Source of the DNA: an uncultured Collinsella sp.
GTDB taxonomy: Bacteria; Actinomycetota; Coriobacteriia; Coriobacteriales; Coriobacteriaceae
Length of the DNA stretch: 64,000 nucleotides
Assembly: GCA_900554325.1 (NCBI GenBank)
Contig: USHA01000002.1
Location: 1-64,000, forward strand
Direction of reading: 5' to 3'
Within the stretch, counting starts at the first letter, position 1, and each line of letters opens with the position of its first letter. Shown piece by piece: positions 1 through 8,219 of this stretch. The notes beneath the pieces were generated by a model. The model saw nothing but the letters and a program-made list of their open reading frames with translations. It was not told the origin of the DNA and searched no databases. The position numbers were made by a program, and so were the translations under genes.

Positions 1-61
1 GTTGGGGCCAGGCCCGATTTTGCCTCTTGACAATGTCCTGCTCATATTAAAAGGAACGTCC

Positions 62-562
62 CTATCTGCCATCTACGCGCTTGGCCATCCAGACATGGGG
101 CTGGCCCTCGTCTTCGTAATCTACCGGGGCGATTTGCGTGTAGCCCGCCTTTGCATAGAGCGGCAACACGTATTCCTGCGCATGCAGCTTAATAAGCTTA
201 GCGCCGGCATCGCGTGCACACGAAGCACTGGCCTCGACGATCGCACTCGCCAGTCCGCGACGACGCATAGCCGGCAGCACGGCGACGCGCCCCATAATGT
301 AGGTCTCCCCCGCCGCAACGCCTTCGTCCATGTCGCATGCCGGCAACACCGGGGCCTCTGCGTCAGCCACGCGCTCAAGCTCTTCGGGAAACACGCGCGA
401 GCAACCGGCAAGCTCGCCGTCTACATAGAGCGTCACATGAATGCAGTTTGGATCCTCGTCGATAGCGTCGAACTCATTCTCGTAGCCCTGCTCGTCTATA
501 AAAACGACGCGGCGCACCAACGCCGCGTCATCAAAACATCCCGTCTTAAGTTGAATATCCAT
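62..562 (-). CDS. GNAT-family N-acetyltransferase
   Basis: A 166-residue GNAT-fold acetyltransferase. The central stretch YIMGRVAVLPAMRRRGLAS is the strand-4/acetyl-CoA pyrophosphate loop (R/Q-x-x-G-x-G/A type), and the C-terminal LYAKAGYTQI is the usual closing motif. The layout resembles ElaA/YjcF-like enzymes; the substrate cannot be told. I chose the ATG at 562 because AAAGGG lies six bases upstream. An in-frame ATG at 580 would add six residues but lacks a ribosome site. It is last in a leftward series after the phosphatase gene (40 bp gap), so it may be cotranscribed with the polysaccharide regulators. Confidence 0.85.
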   Translation of the reverse strand: MDIQLKTGCFDDAALVRRVVFIDEQGYENEFDAIDEDPNCIHVTLYVDGELAGCSRVFPEELERVADAEAPVLPACDMDEGVAAGETYIMGRVAVLPAMRRRGLASAIVEASASCARDAGAKLIKLHAQEYVLPLYAKAGYTQIAPVDYEDEGQPHVWMAKRVDGR

Positions 563-601
563 GGCTGCCCTTTCATTCAATGCGAACGTTAGGGACAGAT
601 A

Positions 602-1252
602 TTAGCGAAAATGAGCTCCGCGCACGCTAAACTTCGCGCGAGCCTTCGCCAGGCAGTCGTAATGACCCACGTTATGGGCATCGCTCGCGATGAAGCTGTA
701 CAGGTTCTGATCGAACAGGCGCTGTGCCGGCTTTTTCTCGCGACCAAAGCGACCGCCGGCAATAAAGTCCGCCGAAGCCTGCAGCTTGCAGCCCATATCG
801 ACCAGACGCTCCGCCACGCTTACATCCTTTTGAACCGCACGATAGCGCTCAGGATGAGCGATGATCACCTGGTAGCCACGACACTGCAAATCGTAAATCG
901 TGTTCTCGTACTCTCTAAACGCATACGCATCGGCATGCGTCGAAAGCTCGAGCAGAAACTCGTTGGTCCCATCGAAATGCAAGTGCTCCGCGGCATCGAT
1001 ACCAAGCTCAACGAGCTTTCGATGGTTGACCTCGAAGCCCATCTGGAGCGGAAAACCGTCAGCGTTATCACGCAGCAGCTCAAAGGCATCCCACATCTTG
1101 TCGTAATCAAAATAGGGATCACGGCAGTGAGGAGTGCAAACGATTCTGGTTACACCGGCCCGCTTGGCAGCCTCGAGCATCGCCAAGCTCTCATCGAGAT
1201 CGGCGGCGCCGTCGTCTACACCCGGCAAGATATGGCAATGAATGTCACGCAT
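602..1252 (-). CDS. PHP-type protein-tyrosine phosphatase (CpsB/CapC/YwqE family)
   Basis: A 216-residue manganese-dependent tyrosine phosphatase of the PHP superfamily that dephosphorylates bacterial BY-kinases. Family motifs visible are DIHCHILPGVDDGA at the N-terminus (metal ligands), EVN near residue 74, HPERY near 134 and SDAHN near 191. It lies 17 bp downstream of the BY-kinase gene and completes the kinase/phosphatase switch that controls exopolysaccharide or capsule chain length. AAGG sits eight bases before the ATG. The length is a little below the usual 240-255 residues of the family. Confidence 0.9.
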   Translation of the reverse strand: MRDIHCHILPGVDDGAADLDESLAMLEAAKRAGVTRIVCTPHCRDPYFDYDKMWDAFELLRDNADGFPLQMGFEVNHRKLVELGIDAAEHLHFDGTNEFLLELSTHADAYAFREYENTIYDLQCRGYQVIIAHPERYRAVQKDVSVAERLVDMGCKLQASADFIAGGRFGREKKPAQRLFDQNLYSFIASDAHNVGHYDCLAKARAKFSVRGAHFR

Positions 1253-1269
1253 AGGTCAGCCTTAATCAA

Positions 1270-2007
1270 CTAAACGTTTGCTCGGTTGGTGAAGATGCCC
1301 TTTTTGGAAGTCCCCTGATCGTCCGAGCCCTTCTTCACCTTCTTACCGTCCTTGGTGTAGTAGGAGTAGTAGTACTCGCTGGTCTCGGTCTCGCAGTAGT
1401 TCATAACGGTACCGATGAGCTTGACCTTTTCGGACTTCTTAAGCTGACCGATGGCGTTGAGCGCCTCCTCGCGCTTGGTGAAATCCTCACGCACGACAAA
1501 AAGCGCACCGTCGGTCAGACTTGCGATCTCGGCAGCATCGATGAAGGTGCCGACCGGGGGAGCATCAAAGATGACGTACTGGAACTTGGCGGACAGTGCC
1601 TTTACCAGCTTGGCAAAGCGGTGAGAGACGATGATGTCGGCAGGATTGGGAATATGCGGCTCGGCATCGAGGAAGTAGAAGTTCTTCTGACCCGTCTCGA
1701 CAATCGCCTGGTCAATAGAAACCTGCCCGGAAAGGACTGCATAGAGTCCGCCGCGGGAGCGGACGCCGAGCATATCGGCAAGGGACCTGCGACGCATATC
1801 AGCCTCGACCAGCAGGACGCTCTTGCCGCTGGTGGCGATAGCCTGGGCAAGGTTGATGGAAACCGTAGACTTGCCCTCGTTGGGAATCGAGGACGTAACG
1901 GTGATGGTGCGAATGGGGTCGTCCACGCTCGCAAAGCGGATGTTGGCCAGAAGGGTCTTGGCGGCATTCTGTACAACGAGCTTATCGGTGTTCTTTGCCT
2001 TAGCCAT
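1270..2007 (-). CDS. BY-kinase (CpsD/CapB-type tyrosine autokinase)
   Basis: A 245-residue cytoplasmic bacterial tyrosine kinase. Walker A is SSIPNEGKST (residues 39-48), Walker A' is LLVEADMRR (about 65-73) and Walker B is YVIFDAPP (about 144-151). The C-terminus has the typical tyrosine cluster YYYSYY (residues 212-217), the autophosphorylation sites. It is a stand-alone kinase, as in Gram-positives, and needs the membrane activator encoded immediately upstream (2 bp gap). It is expected to control polymerisation and export of a surface polysaccharide. Its phosphatase follows directly. Confidence 0.93.
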   Translation of the reverse strand: MAKAKNTDKLVVQNAAKTLLANIRFASVDDPIRTITVTSSIPNEGKSTVSINLAQAIATSGKSVLLVEADMRRRSLADMLGVRSRGGLYAVLSGQVSIDQAIVETGQKNFYFLDAEPHIPNPADIIVSHRFAKLVKALSAKFQYVIFDAPPVGTFIDAAEIASLTDGALFVVREDFTKREEALNAIGQLKKSEKVKLIGTVMNYCETETSEYYYSYYTKDGKKVKKGSDDQGTSKKGIFTNRANV

Positions 2008-2009
2008 GC

Positions 2010-2666
2010 CTATTTACCACCTTTCATAGCCGGAATTCGGCCAACAACGGGAATGCCCAGGAGCTCTTCTGCCTCTTCGGCACCGCGGATGCGGGTGTTG
2101 AGCATGTCTGCCAAAACGACATAGGCAACTGCGATAAAGATGCCCGCGAGGAACGCGACAGCAACGTACAGCATACGCTTGGGACCGCTGGGGGCTTCGG
2201 GGGTCTTAGCCTCGTCGATAACGTTGATGCTCTGGGCAGCGCCGACGTTCTGAGCGACCGTACTCACCGAGCTGGCCATGGCCTTTGCGACCTTAGCCGT
2301 CTCCTTGGCATCGGTGCCGGTAACCGAAAGCGTAATGACACGCGTGGTGGTCTCGGAGGAAACAGACACCTTGTAGTCATCCAGATCGGTGAGGCCCAGT
2401 TCATTGGCTGCGCCGCTCTTAACGCTATCGCTATCCAGCAGCGTGGCGATATCGTTGGAAAGCATCTGGCTCGCCGAGAGATCGTTGTAGCTCATCTGGC
2501 CGCTATCGTCGGTCTTGGCGAGAATGTACATGCTCGTCGTCGCGGTATAGGTGTTGTCCATCGCGGCGAAGGACACGATGCCCATGGCGATCGCGCAGAC
2601 CACCGGAAGGGTGATGACCAGCTTGAGGTGCTTCTTCAGCAGCTGGAACAGTTCGAGAAGGGTCAT
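2010..2666 (-). CDS. Wzz/CpsC-type polysaccharide chain-length regulator
   Basis: A 218-residue membrane protein with one transmembrane segment at about residues 16-36, an extracytoplasmic region, and a second segment at about 165-189 preceded by a proline-rich PEAPSGPKR stretch, as in Wzz/CpsC co-polymerases. It acts as membrane adaptor and activator of the BY-kinase encoded 2 bp downstream. AAAGG lies about eight bases before the ATG. It is first in the leftward series wzz, kinase, phosphatase, acetyltransferase. The 195 bp in front of it should hold the promoter, but I could not assign convincing hexamers. Confidence 0.92.
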   Translation of the reverse strand: MTLLELFQLLKKHLKLVITLPVVCAIAMGIVSFAAMDNTYTATTSMYILAKTDDSGQMSYNDLSASQMLSNDIATLLDSDSVKSGAANELGLTDLDDYKVSVSSETTTRVITLSVTGTDAKETAKVAKAMASSVSTVAQNVGAAQSINVIDEAKTPEAPSGPKRMLYVAVAFLAGIFIAVAYVVLADMLNTRIRGAEEAEELLGIPVVGRIPAMKGGK

Positions 2667-2809
2667 GCAGCTTGCCTTTCATTTCCCCAGTTCGGATTGA
2701 CAAAACTGTCCGTATGTTATCGCATCTTTTTACCGAGACCAAACTCTATACATAAGAAACAGGCTCTCCTGTAAAAATGTCGGAAGCAATCGTAAAATTG
2801 CACAACAAC

Positions 2810-2836
2810 GCCGCACCCGAAAGTCAAATGCGGCGT
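2810..2836 (-). terminator. Probable weak terminator after phoR
   Basis: Inverted repeat CGCCGCA / TGCGGCG with a 13-nt loop, 26 bases past the stop of the sensor kinase in its reading direction. It is followed by TTGTTGTG rather than a clean T-run, so termination may be inefficient. It separates the pho genes from the polysaccharide genes. Confidence 0.45.
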
Positions 2837-2861
2837 CTACATCAATACCTATGTTGTATCG

Positions 2862-4286
2862 CTATGCGAATGGCTCGTCCTGCTGTATGGGAAACGTCAC
2901 CGTAATGGTGGTTCCCACGCCCAACTCGCTCGACAGATCGAGCGTGGCGTGATGATACAGGGCCGCATGCTTGACAATGGCAAGCCCCAGACCGGTTCCG
3001 CCGCGCGCCTTGGACCTACTCTTGTCCACGCGATAGAACCGCTCAAATACCTTGCCCTGTTCTTCAGGCGCGATACCGATTCCCGTGTCGGCGACCGCAA
3101 GGAACGGATGGCCTTCGTCGTTGGTGCCGCACTGCAGCGTAACCGTACCGCCGGGTCGATTGTAGCGGATGGCGTTGCTTGCCAGATTATAGATGAGCTC
3201 GTCAATCAAGCGCGACACGCCTTCGATGACCACAGGCTTGGTCTCATGACTTATCGTCACATTCGCCTGACGGGCGACCTGTTCAAGACGCTGCTCAACC
3301 GCGTAGATGGCACGCGAGAGCTCAATAGGCTCCGTGGACCCAATGGGCACCGCCTCGCCCTCAGTTGCACGCTCGGCCTCGTCCAAGTTAGACAGCGTAA
3401 GGATGTCGTTGACAAGCGCCGCCAAACGGCCCGCCTCACGATAGATGCGACCGCCAAAGTTGCGCAGGTCGTCCTCGCCCTCGACCATGCCATTTGCGAT
3501 GAGCTCGGCATAGCCCGAAATCGCCGTAAGCGGCGTCTTGAGCTCATGGGTGATATTCGCCGTGAACTCGCGGCGCATACGGTCGTTGTCCGCTAGCACC
3601 GCCATTTGGCGCTTGAGTTCCTGGCGCTGCGACTCGATACGCTCAAGCATGGGGACCATCTCGGCATAGGCGTGCTCATAGCTACGGCGTGGGTGGTCCA
3701 AATCCACCTCTTGCAACGGCGCGATGATGGCACGGGACTCGCGGCGCGCCATAAAAAACGAGAGCACCGCACCCGCTGCTGCGATAAGCAGCATCGGCGC
3801 CACCATCGACAGCAAAATCGCCGCAACGCCAGGCTGGGCCTGCGCCAAGCGAACAACCTGGCCGTTATCAAGGGCGACGGCGCGATACAGCATAATCTCG
3901 TCAAGCGTAGAGCTTGCGCGCTCCGCGGAACCCGAACCATTCTCAAAGGCCTCGATGACCTCGGGGCGATCGCCGTGGTTGGGCAGTGTGGAAGGTGACG
4001 CCTCGTTGTCGTAGGCAACCGATCCATCCTTGTTAATCAGCGTGATGCGCAAGTCCTCGCGATCGAGGCTACGCAAGAACGGGATGGGCTCCTGCTGCTC
4101 GTCGAGGGCGACAGCAATGAGCTCGGTTTCTTGCGCCAGGTTGGCACTCGTGGCATCCGCCAAGGTGTTTTGCACAAAGAACGCACCCAGCACCGTAAAC
4201 GCCACGATAACCGCCATGGCGCAGACAAAGATCGTCACAAAAACGCGGTGCGACAGCGTATGTTTTCCCTGGAGGGCGAAGACCAC
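2862..4286 (-). CDS. phoR: PhoR-type sensor histidine kinase
   Basis: A 474-residue membrane histidine kinase. It has a transmembrane segment at 13-37, an extracellular sensor of about 115 residues, a second transmembrane segment at 152-178, then a HAMP-like linker. The H-box FTANITHELKTPL has the phospho-acceptor His at about 247. The ATPase domain carries N-box NLASNAIRYN, DTGIGI and GGTGLGLAIVKH. The start is GTG at 4286 with GGAGG just upstream. It lies 3 bp after its response regulator, and the linked pstB supports a role in phosphate sensing, although specificity is inferred. Confidence 0.88.
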   Translation of the reverse strand: MVFALQGKHTLSHRVFVTIFVCAMAVIVAFTVLGAFFVQNTLADATSANLAQETELIAVALDEQQEPIPFLRSLDREDLRITLINKDGSVAYDNEASPSTLPNHGDRPEVIEAFENGSGSAERASSTLDEIMLYRAVALDNGQVVRLAQAQPGVAAILLSMVAPMLLIAAAGAVLSFFMARRESRAIIAPLQEVDLDHPRRSYEHAYAEMVPMLERIESQRQELKRQMAVLADNDRMRREFTANITHELKTPLTAISGYAELIANGMVEGEDDLRNFGGRIYREAGRLAALVNDILTLSNLDEAERATEGEAVPIGSTEPIELSRAIYAVEQRLEQVARQANVTISHETKPVVIEGVSRLIDELIYNLASNAIRYNRPGGTVTLQCGTNDEGHPFLAVADTGIGIAPEEQGKVFERFYRVDKSRSKARGGTGLGLAIVKHAALYHHATLDLSSELGVGTTITVTFPIQQDEPFA

Positions 4287-4289
4287 GGG

Positions 4290-5018
4290 TTACTCCTCCG
4301 ATGCGGTGGCCGCGGTGTCGTCACCTTCGGCACCATCACCGGCAGAAGGCTCGGCCAAGCGGTAGCCCACGCCGCGCACGGTCTCGATGGCGCTGGCATG
4401 CTCGCCCAGTTTTTGGCGAAGCGTCTGCACGTGCACGTCAACGGTGCGCGAACCGCCGTCGAAGTCCCAGCCCCACACGCTCTGCAGCAACGACTCGCGG
4501 GTAAAGACCACGCCGGGCTTGCGCATGAGGTACTCGAGCAGGTCGAACTCGCGCAGGGTGAGCTTAAGCGACTCGCCGGCAACGGTCACCTCGCGATGGC
4601 TGGGCGAGAGCACAATGTCGCCCACGCTGAGCACATCGCTTGCCTGTTTGACCATACCGCCGCGACGCAACAGTGCGCGGCAGCGACTGGCGAGCTCCAT
4701 GAGCGAAAACGGCTTAGTCAGGTAATCGTCGGCACCGCCATCGAGCGCCATCACCTTGTCGAGCTCGGTGTCCTTGGCGGTAAGCATCATGATGGGCACC
4801 GTCGCCGTCAGACGGTCGGCACGCAGGCGACGCATAATCGCCAAGCCATCGGTATCGGGCAGCATGATGTCGAGCAGGACAGCATCGGGTACCCGTCGCG
4901 CCACGGCGGCCTTAAACTCGCCATCGCACGAAAAGCCCTCGGCCTCGATTCCCTGCTTGCGCAGCGCGTAGACCGTCAGATCCCTGATGTTGTCATCGTC
5001 CTCGACGTAATAGATCAT
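4290..5018 (-). CDS. phoB: PhoB/RegX3-type OmpR-family response regulator
   Basis: A 242-residue regulator with a receiver domain (acidic pocket EDDD at 6-9, phospho-acceptor Asp at 50, signature Lys in LTKPF) and a winged-helix DNA-binding domain ending in VHVQTLRQKLGEHASAIETVRGVGYRL. The ATG at 5018 is preferred over one 24 bases upstream because AAAGGGG lies six bases before it. It is followed directly by the kinase gene. It is expected to activate phosphate-starvation genes; pstB is next door upstream. Confidence 0.9.
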   Translation of the reverse strand: MIYYVEDDDNIRDLTVYALRKQGIEAEGFSCDGEFKAAVARRVPDAVLLDIMLPDTDGLAIMRRLRADRLTATVPIMMLTAKDTELDKVMALDGGADDYLTKPFSLMELASRCRALLRRGGMVKQASDVLSVGDIVLSPSHREVTVAGESLKLTLREFDLLEYLMRKPGVVFTRESLLQSVWGWDFDGGSRTVDVHVQTLRQKLGEHASAIETVRGVGYRLAEPSAGDGAEGDDTAATASEE

Positions 5019-5082
5019 GTTGAACCCCTTTGCGGCCGGCATGACCGCATCTTAACCCTAAAGGTACCTTCACTAGATGGTA

Positions 5083-5958
5083 TCAGCCAAAACGCCCCGT
5101 CAAATAATCCGCCGTGCGCGGATCGGTCGGATTCTTGAAGAGTTGCGCGGTGGGCGCGTGCTCCACCAGCTCACCCAGCAAAAAGAATGCAACCGAATCG
5201 GAGATACGCGCCGCCTGCTGCATATTGTGCGTAACGACCACGAGCGTGCAGGTCTCTTTGAGCTCGCAGGCCAGCTGCTCCACCACCAGCGTCGACACAG
5301 GGTCGAGTGCCGAGGTCGGCTCGTCCATCAGCAGAATGTCGGGCTGCACGGCAAGTGCGCGGGCGATGCACAGACGCTGCTGCTGGCCGCCCGAAAGACC
5401 CAGACCCGACTCTTTGAGCTTGTCCTTGGCCTCGTCCCACAGGGCGGCGCGTCGCAGGGAGTCTTCGACCAGCTCGTCGAGCACGACGCGATCGCGCACA
5501 CCCATACCGCGCGGCCCATAGGCGACGTTGTCGTAGATGCTCATGGGAAACGGGTTGGGGCGCTGGAACACCATGCCCACGCGCTGGCGAAGGCGGCAGA
5601 TGTCGTAGTCGCCCAGGATATCTTGACCATCGAGCGCAATCTTGCCCTCGATTCGGCAGTCCTTGATGCCGTCGTTCATGCGGTTAAAGCAGCGCAGCAA
5701 CGTGGACTTTCCGCAGCCCGAAGGCCCGATGAACGAGGTAATCTGCTTGTCGCGGATCTTGATATTCACGTCCTTGAGCGCATGGTGGTCGCCATAGAAC
5801 AGGTCGAGGCCCTCAACATCGATTCGCGTCGGCGAGGCGGCAAGATCCTCTGCCGTGGGGCGAGTCGCATCCCCAACCTCGCGCTCGTGCGCGGCCTCGG
5901 CCTGCGCTTTCATGAGTTCTTCAAGCTCCGTGGGCTCCACAGCCGCAGCAGCCGTCAT
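5083..5958 (-). CDS. pstB: Phosphate ABC transporter ATP-binding protein PstB
   Basis: A 291-residue ABC ATPase closely matching PstB. Walker A is GPSGCGKST, the Q-loop region is [19 protein letters not shown] (diagnostic for PstB), the signature is LSGGQQQR and Walker B is [14 protein letters not shown] 40-residue acidic N-terminal extension precedes the core. The ATG at 5958 is placed eight bases after GGAGG; the ATG 15 bases upstream overlaps that site. No pstS, pstC or pstA lies beside it. Upstream, TTGACA (minus strand, 6035-6040) is a possible -35 element. PstB normally powers phosphate import and also signals to PhoR. Confidence 0.93.
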   Translation of the reverse strand: MTAAAAVEPTELEELMKAQAEAAHEREVGDATRPTAEDLAASPTRIDVEGLDLFYGDHHALKDVNIKIRDKQITSFIGPSGCGKSTLLRCFNRMNDGIKDCRIEGKIALDGQDILGDYDICRLRQRVGMVFQRPNPFPMSIYDNVAYGPRGMGVRDRVVLDELVEDSLRRAALWDEAKDKLKESGLGLSGGQQQRLCIARALAVQPDILLMDEPTSALDPVSTLVVEQLACELKETCTLVVVTHNMQQAARISDSVAFFLLGELVEHAPTAQLFKNPTDPRTADYLTGRFG

Positions 5959-6061
5959 ACCGCATACCTCCACATCGATATCAATTCAGCAGTATCGATA
6001 GTAGGAATCGCGGCTCATATGCACGTGAGCGCATTGTCAAGTGTTTGTAAGGGCACACTGG

Positions 6062-7300
6062 CTATGCGGCGGGCAGCTCGATGGTGAATATCGTGTGTTC
6101 GGGCGTCGATTCACATGCAACGGTACCGCCGTGCGCGCATACGATCTCCTTGGCGATGGCAAGCCCCAGTCCAGCGCCGCCGCGATTGGTCGCACGCGCC
6201 GCATCCAGGCGATAGAACTTCTCAAAGATCACCTTGAGCTTTGCCTCAGGGATGGGATCGCCCTGATTGATAAAGCGCACGCGCACGCCACCGCCGTCCC
6301 GGCGTCTGGCCTCGATCGTGATGGTCGAGCCCTCATAGCTATAGGCAATAGCGTTTTTCATGATGTTGTTGAACACGCGAGCCATTTTGTCGCCATCCAC
6401 GAGCACCGTCAGGTCCTCGCGAATATCAACTTGGACTTCCTTATGCTGCTCGTTGAGGATGGGATAGAACTCGTCAGTCACCTGAGCCAGCAGCAACCCC
6501 AGATCAACATAGCCGCGCGTGAGCACGATATCGTGGAAGTCAAAGCGCGTGATATCGAAGAACTCTTCGATGAGCGTATCGAGCCGGTGCGCCTTGTCGA
6601 GCGCCACGCCCGTAAAGTGCGCACGTTGCTCAACCGGCAGCTCGGGAGCCTCTTGCAGCAGCGAAAGATAGCCCACCACACTGGCAAGCGGGGTGCGTAG
6701 GTCATGTGCCAAGTACGTGACCAAATCGTCCTTGCGATGCGACTCGTCACGCAGAGCTTGCTGCACCTTGCGCTCACGGTCACGCACGCGGTTAAGGGCG
6801 CCCTCGACCTCCAAGAAGTCGCCGTCGATGTTATCCCAGGTGTCGGGGTGATCGATCAGGCGATCTTGAATACGAGCGGCCAGCACACAATCGGCATGCT
6901 GCTCGCCCTGCTCGTAGCCCTGGTAGTACAGGGCGCGGCCACACAAGAACAGCACGCACGCGGCAAGCGCCAGCACAAAGCCAAGCATGTTGAATACAAA
7001 GCCGGCATCGAACAGCACCGGCCCTTCGATGCCGCCGAGCGCCATGGCGCCAATCGCCAACGTCATGGCCCACGCGGCGCCGCCAATCACCACGCAGCGG
7101 CACACGATCTCAAATCGATCGATCAGCAAAAAGCCGACAAGCAGCACCGCCAAGATTCCGACGATGTTGTCGATGCCAATCAGCAGCAGGCTCAGCAAAA
7201 AGAGCAGCACCGTTGCAAGCGCGCGGTTGTCGACGACCGACCTCACGTATTCAAAGAGCCGATCGGGCACCTCGAACGCTTGCCTATCGTCTTTTGTCAT
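6062..7300 (-). CDS. VanS-like sensor histidine kinase
   Basis: A 412-residue kinase. The N-terminal third has about four hydrophobic segments (roughly 28-42, 46-61, 68-90, 100-121) with only short external loops, so it probably senses membrane or intramembrane signals. The H-box YLAHDLRTPLASVVGYL has His at about 199, then come N-box NNIMKNAIAYS and GGAGLGLAIAKEIV. The kinase core (FFDITRFD, EKFYRLDAARATNRGG) resembles VanS/PhoR-like kinases of Gram-positives. GAGG lies before the ATG. It sits 26 bp after its regulator gene. No van resistance genes are present, so an antibiotic-resistance role should not be assumed. Confidence 0.85.
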   Translation of the reverse strand: MTKDDRQAFEVPDRLFEYVRSVVDNRALATVLLFLLSLLLIGIDNIVGILAVLLVGFLLIDRFEIVCRCVVIGGAAWAMTLAIGAMALGGIEGPVLFDAGFVFNMLGFVLALAACVLFLCGRALYYQGYEQGEQHADCVLAARIQDRLIDHPDTWDNIDGDFLEVEGALNRVRDRERKVQQALRDESHRKDDLVTYLAHDLRTPLASVVGYLSLLQEAPELPVEQRAHFTGVALDKAHRLDTLIEEFFDITRFDFHDIVLTRGYVDLGLLLAQVTDEFYPILNEQHKEVQVDIREDLTVLVDGDKMARVFNNIMKNAIAYSYEGSTITIEARRRDGGGVRVRFINQGDPIPEAKLKVIFEKFYRLDAARATNRGGAGLGLAIAKEIVCAHGGTVACESTPEHTIFTIELPAA

Positions 7301-7326
7301 ATCAAGATCCTCACAAGCGAAAAGCG

Positions 7327-8022
7327 CTATTCGATGATGTAGCCGACGCCCCAGACGTTTTTGATAAAGCGTGGCTTTTGTGCGTCGTCGCCGATCTTTT
7401 CACGCAAGTGGCGAATATGCACCATCACCGTATTGTTGGAGCCGGGCATAAAGTCCTCGTTCCACACCGCGCGGAACAGGTCCTCCACGGCCACCACGCT
7501 GCCGCGATGCTCGACCAGATACAGCAAGATTGAATACTCGGTGGGCGTGAGGCGAACCGGTGAACCGTCCACTGTCACGGAACGAGCATCGCGGTTGATC
7601 TCCAAGCCGTCGAGCTGAATGGTCGGCGACTCAGCCGCCTGTGCACGGCTACCGTAGCTGGTGTAGCGGCGAAGCTGAGCGTGCACGCGCGCGATGAGCT
7701 CCAGCGGACGGAACGGCTTAACCACGTAATCGTCCGCGCCAAGCGAAAGGCCCCCGATCTTGTCTTGCTGGGCATCGCGCGCCGTCAGCATGATCACGGG
7801 ATAGGTATGGCTGGAACGGATCGTACGCAGCAGCTCAAACCCATCGATATCGGGCAGCATGACATCAAGCAGCGCCAGATCGAACTCCTGCTCCAAAATC
7901 GCCTTGGCAGCATCGGCCCCGCTATAGGCAATCTGGACATCAAAGCCCTCTTTTGTAAGGTAGATGCCAACCAAGTCGGCGATGGCTTTCTCGTCATCAA
8001 CTACCAAAATGCGCTCGTTCAT
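7327..8022 (-). CDS. VanR-like OmpR-family response regulator
   Basis: A 231-residue receiver plus winged-helix regulator. The phospho-acceptor Asp is at 53 (ALLDVMLPD), the signature Lys is in VVKPF near 102, and the DNA-binding C-terminus includes NTVMVHIRHLREKIGDD and VWGVGYIIE. GAGAGGAG stands before the ATG. It is paired with the downstream kinase (26 bp gap) and transcribed divergently from the D,D-carboxypeptidase gene across a 197 bp gap. A role in cell-wall control is therefore plausible but inferred from position only. Confidence 0.9.
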   Translation of the reverse strand: MNERILVVDDEKAIADLVGIYLTKEGFDVQIAYSGADAAKAILEQEFDLALLDVMLPDIDGFELLRTIRSSHTYPVIMLTARDAQQDKIGGLSLGADDYVVKPFRPLELIARVHAQLRRYTSYGSRAQAAESPTIQLDGLEINRDARSVTVDGSPVRLTPTEYSILLYLVEHRGSVVAVEDLFRAVWNEDFMPGSNNTVMVHIRHLREKIGDDAQKPRFIKNVWGVGYIIE

Positions 8023-8219
8023 GCGTGCTCCTCTCGCGCTCCATTATGCCTGAGGCGACGCACGCCACACACAACAAGCGTGGGTGATTAAGTCGGCCTT
8101 AAGCACCCTTGTGCCCGTTCGGGTGCGGATGTGGGCCAAGCGCGCACGCGATGATCGCCGACGCCGGCAAACGATATACTCTAGTTTCAGAAGAGACCAT
8201 CCCGTCGAAAGCGAAATCC

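Noticed and set aside
1..61. TTGACA at about 28-33 as a promoter
   Set aside because: No acceptable -10 lies at the right distance on the plus strand and no plus-strand gene follows.
595..600. GGGACAG-like sequence near 590-600 as another REP copy
   Set aside because: Only the short core is present; no palindromic partner can be found.
7327..8022. Vancomycin-resistance cluster suggested by VanRS-like proteins
   Set aside because: No vanHAX or other van ligase genes are present; similarity of the regulators alone is not enough.
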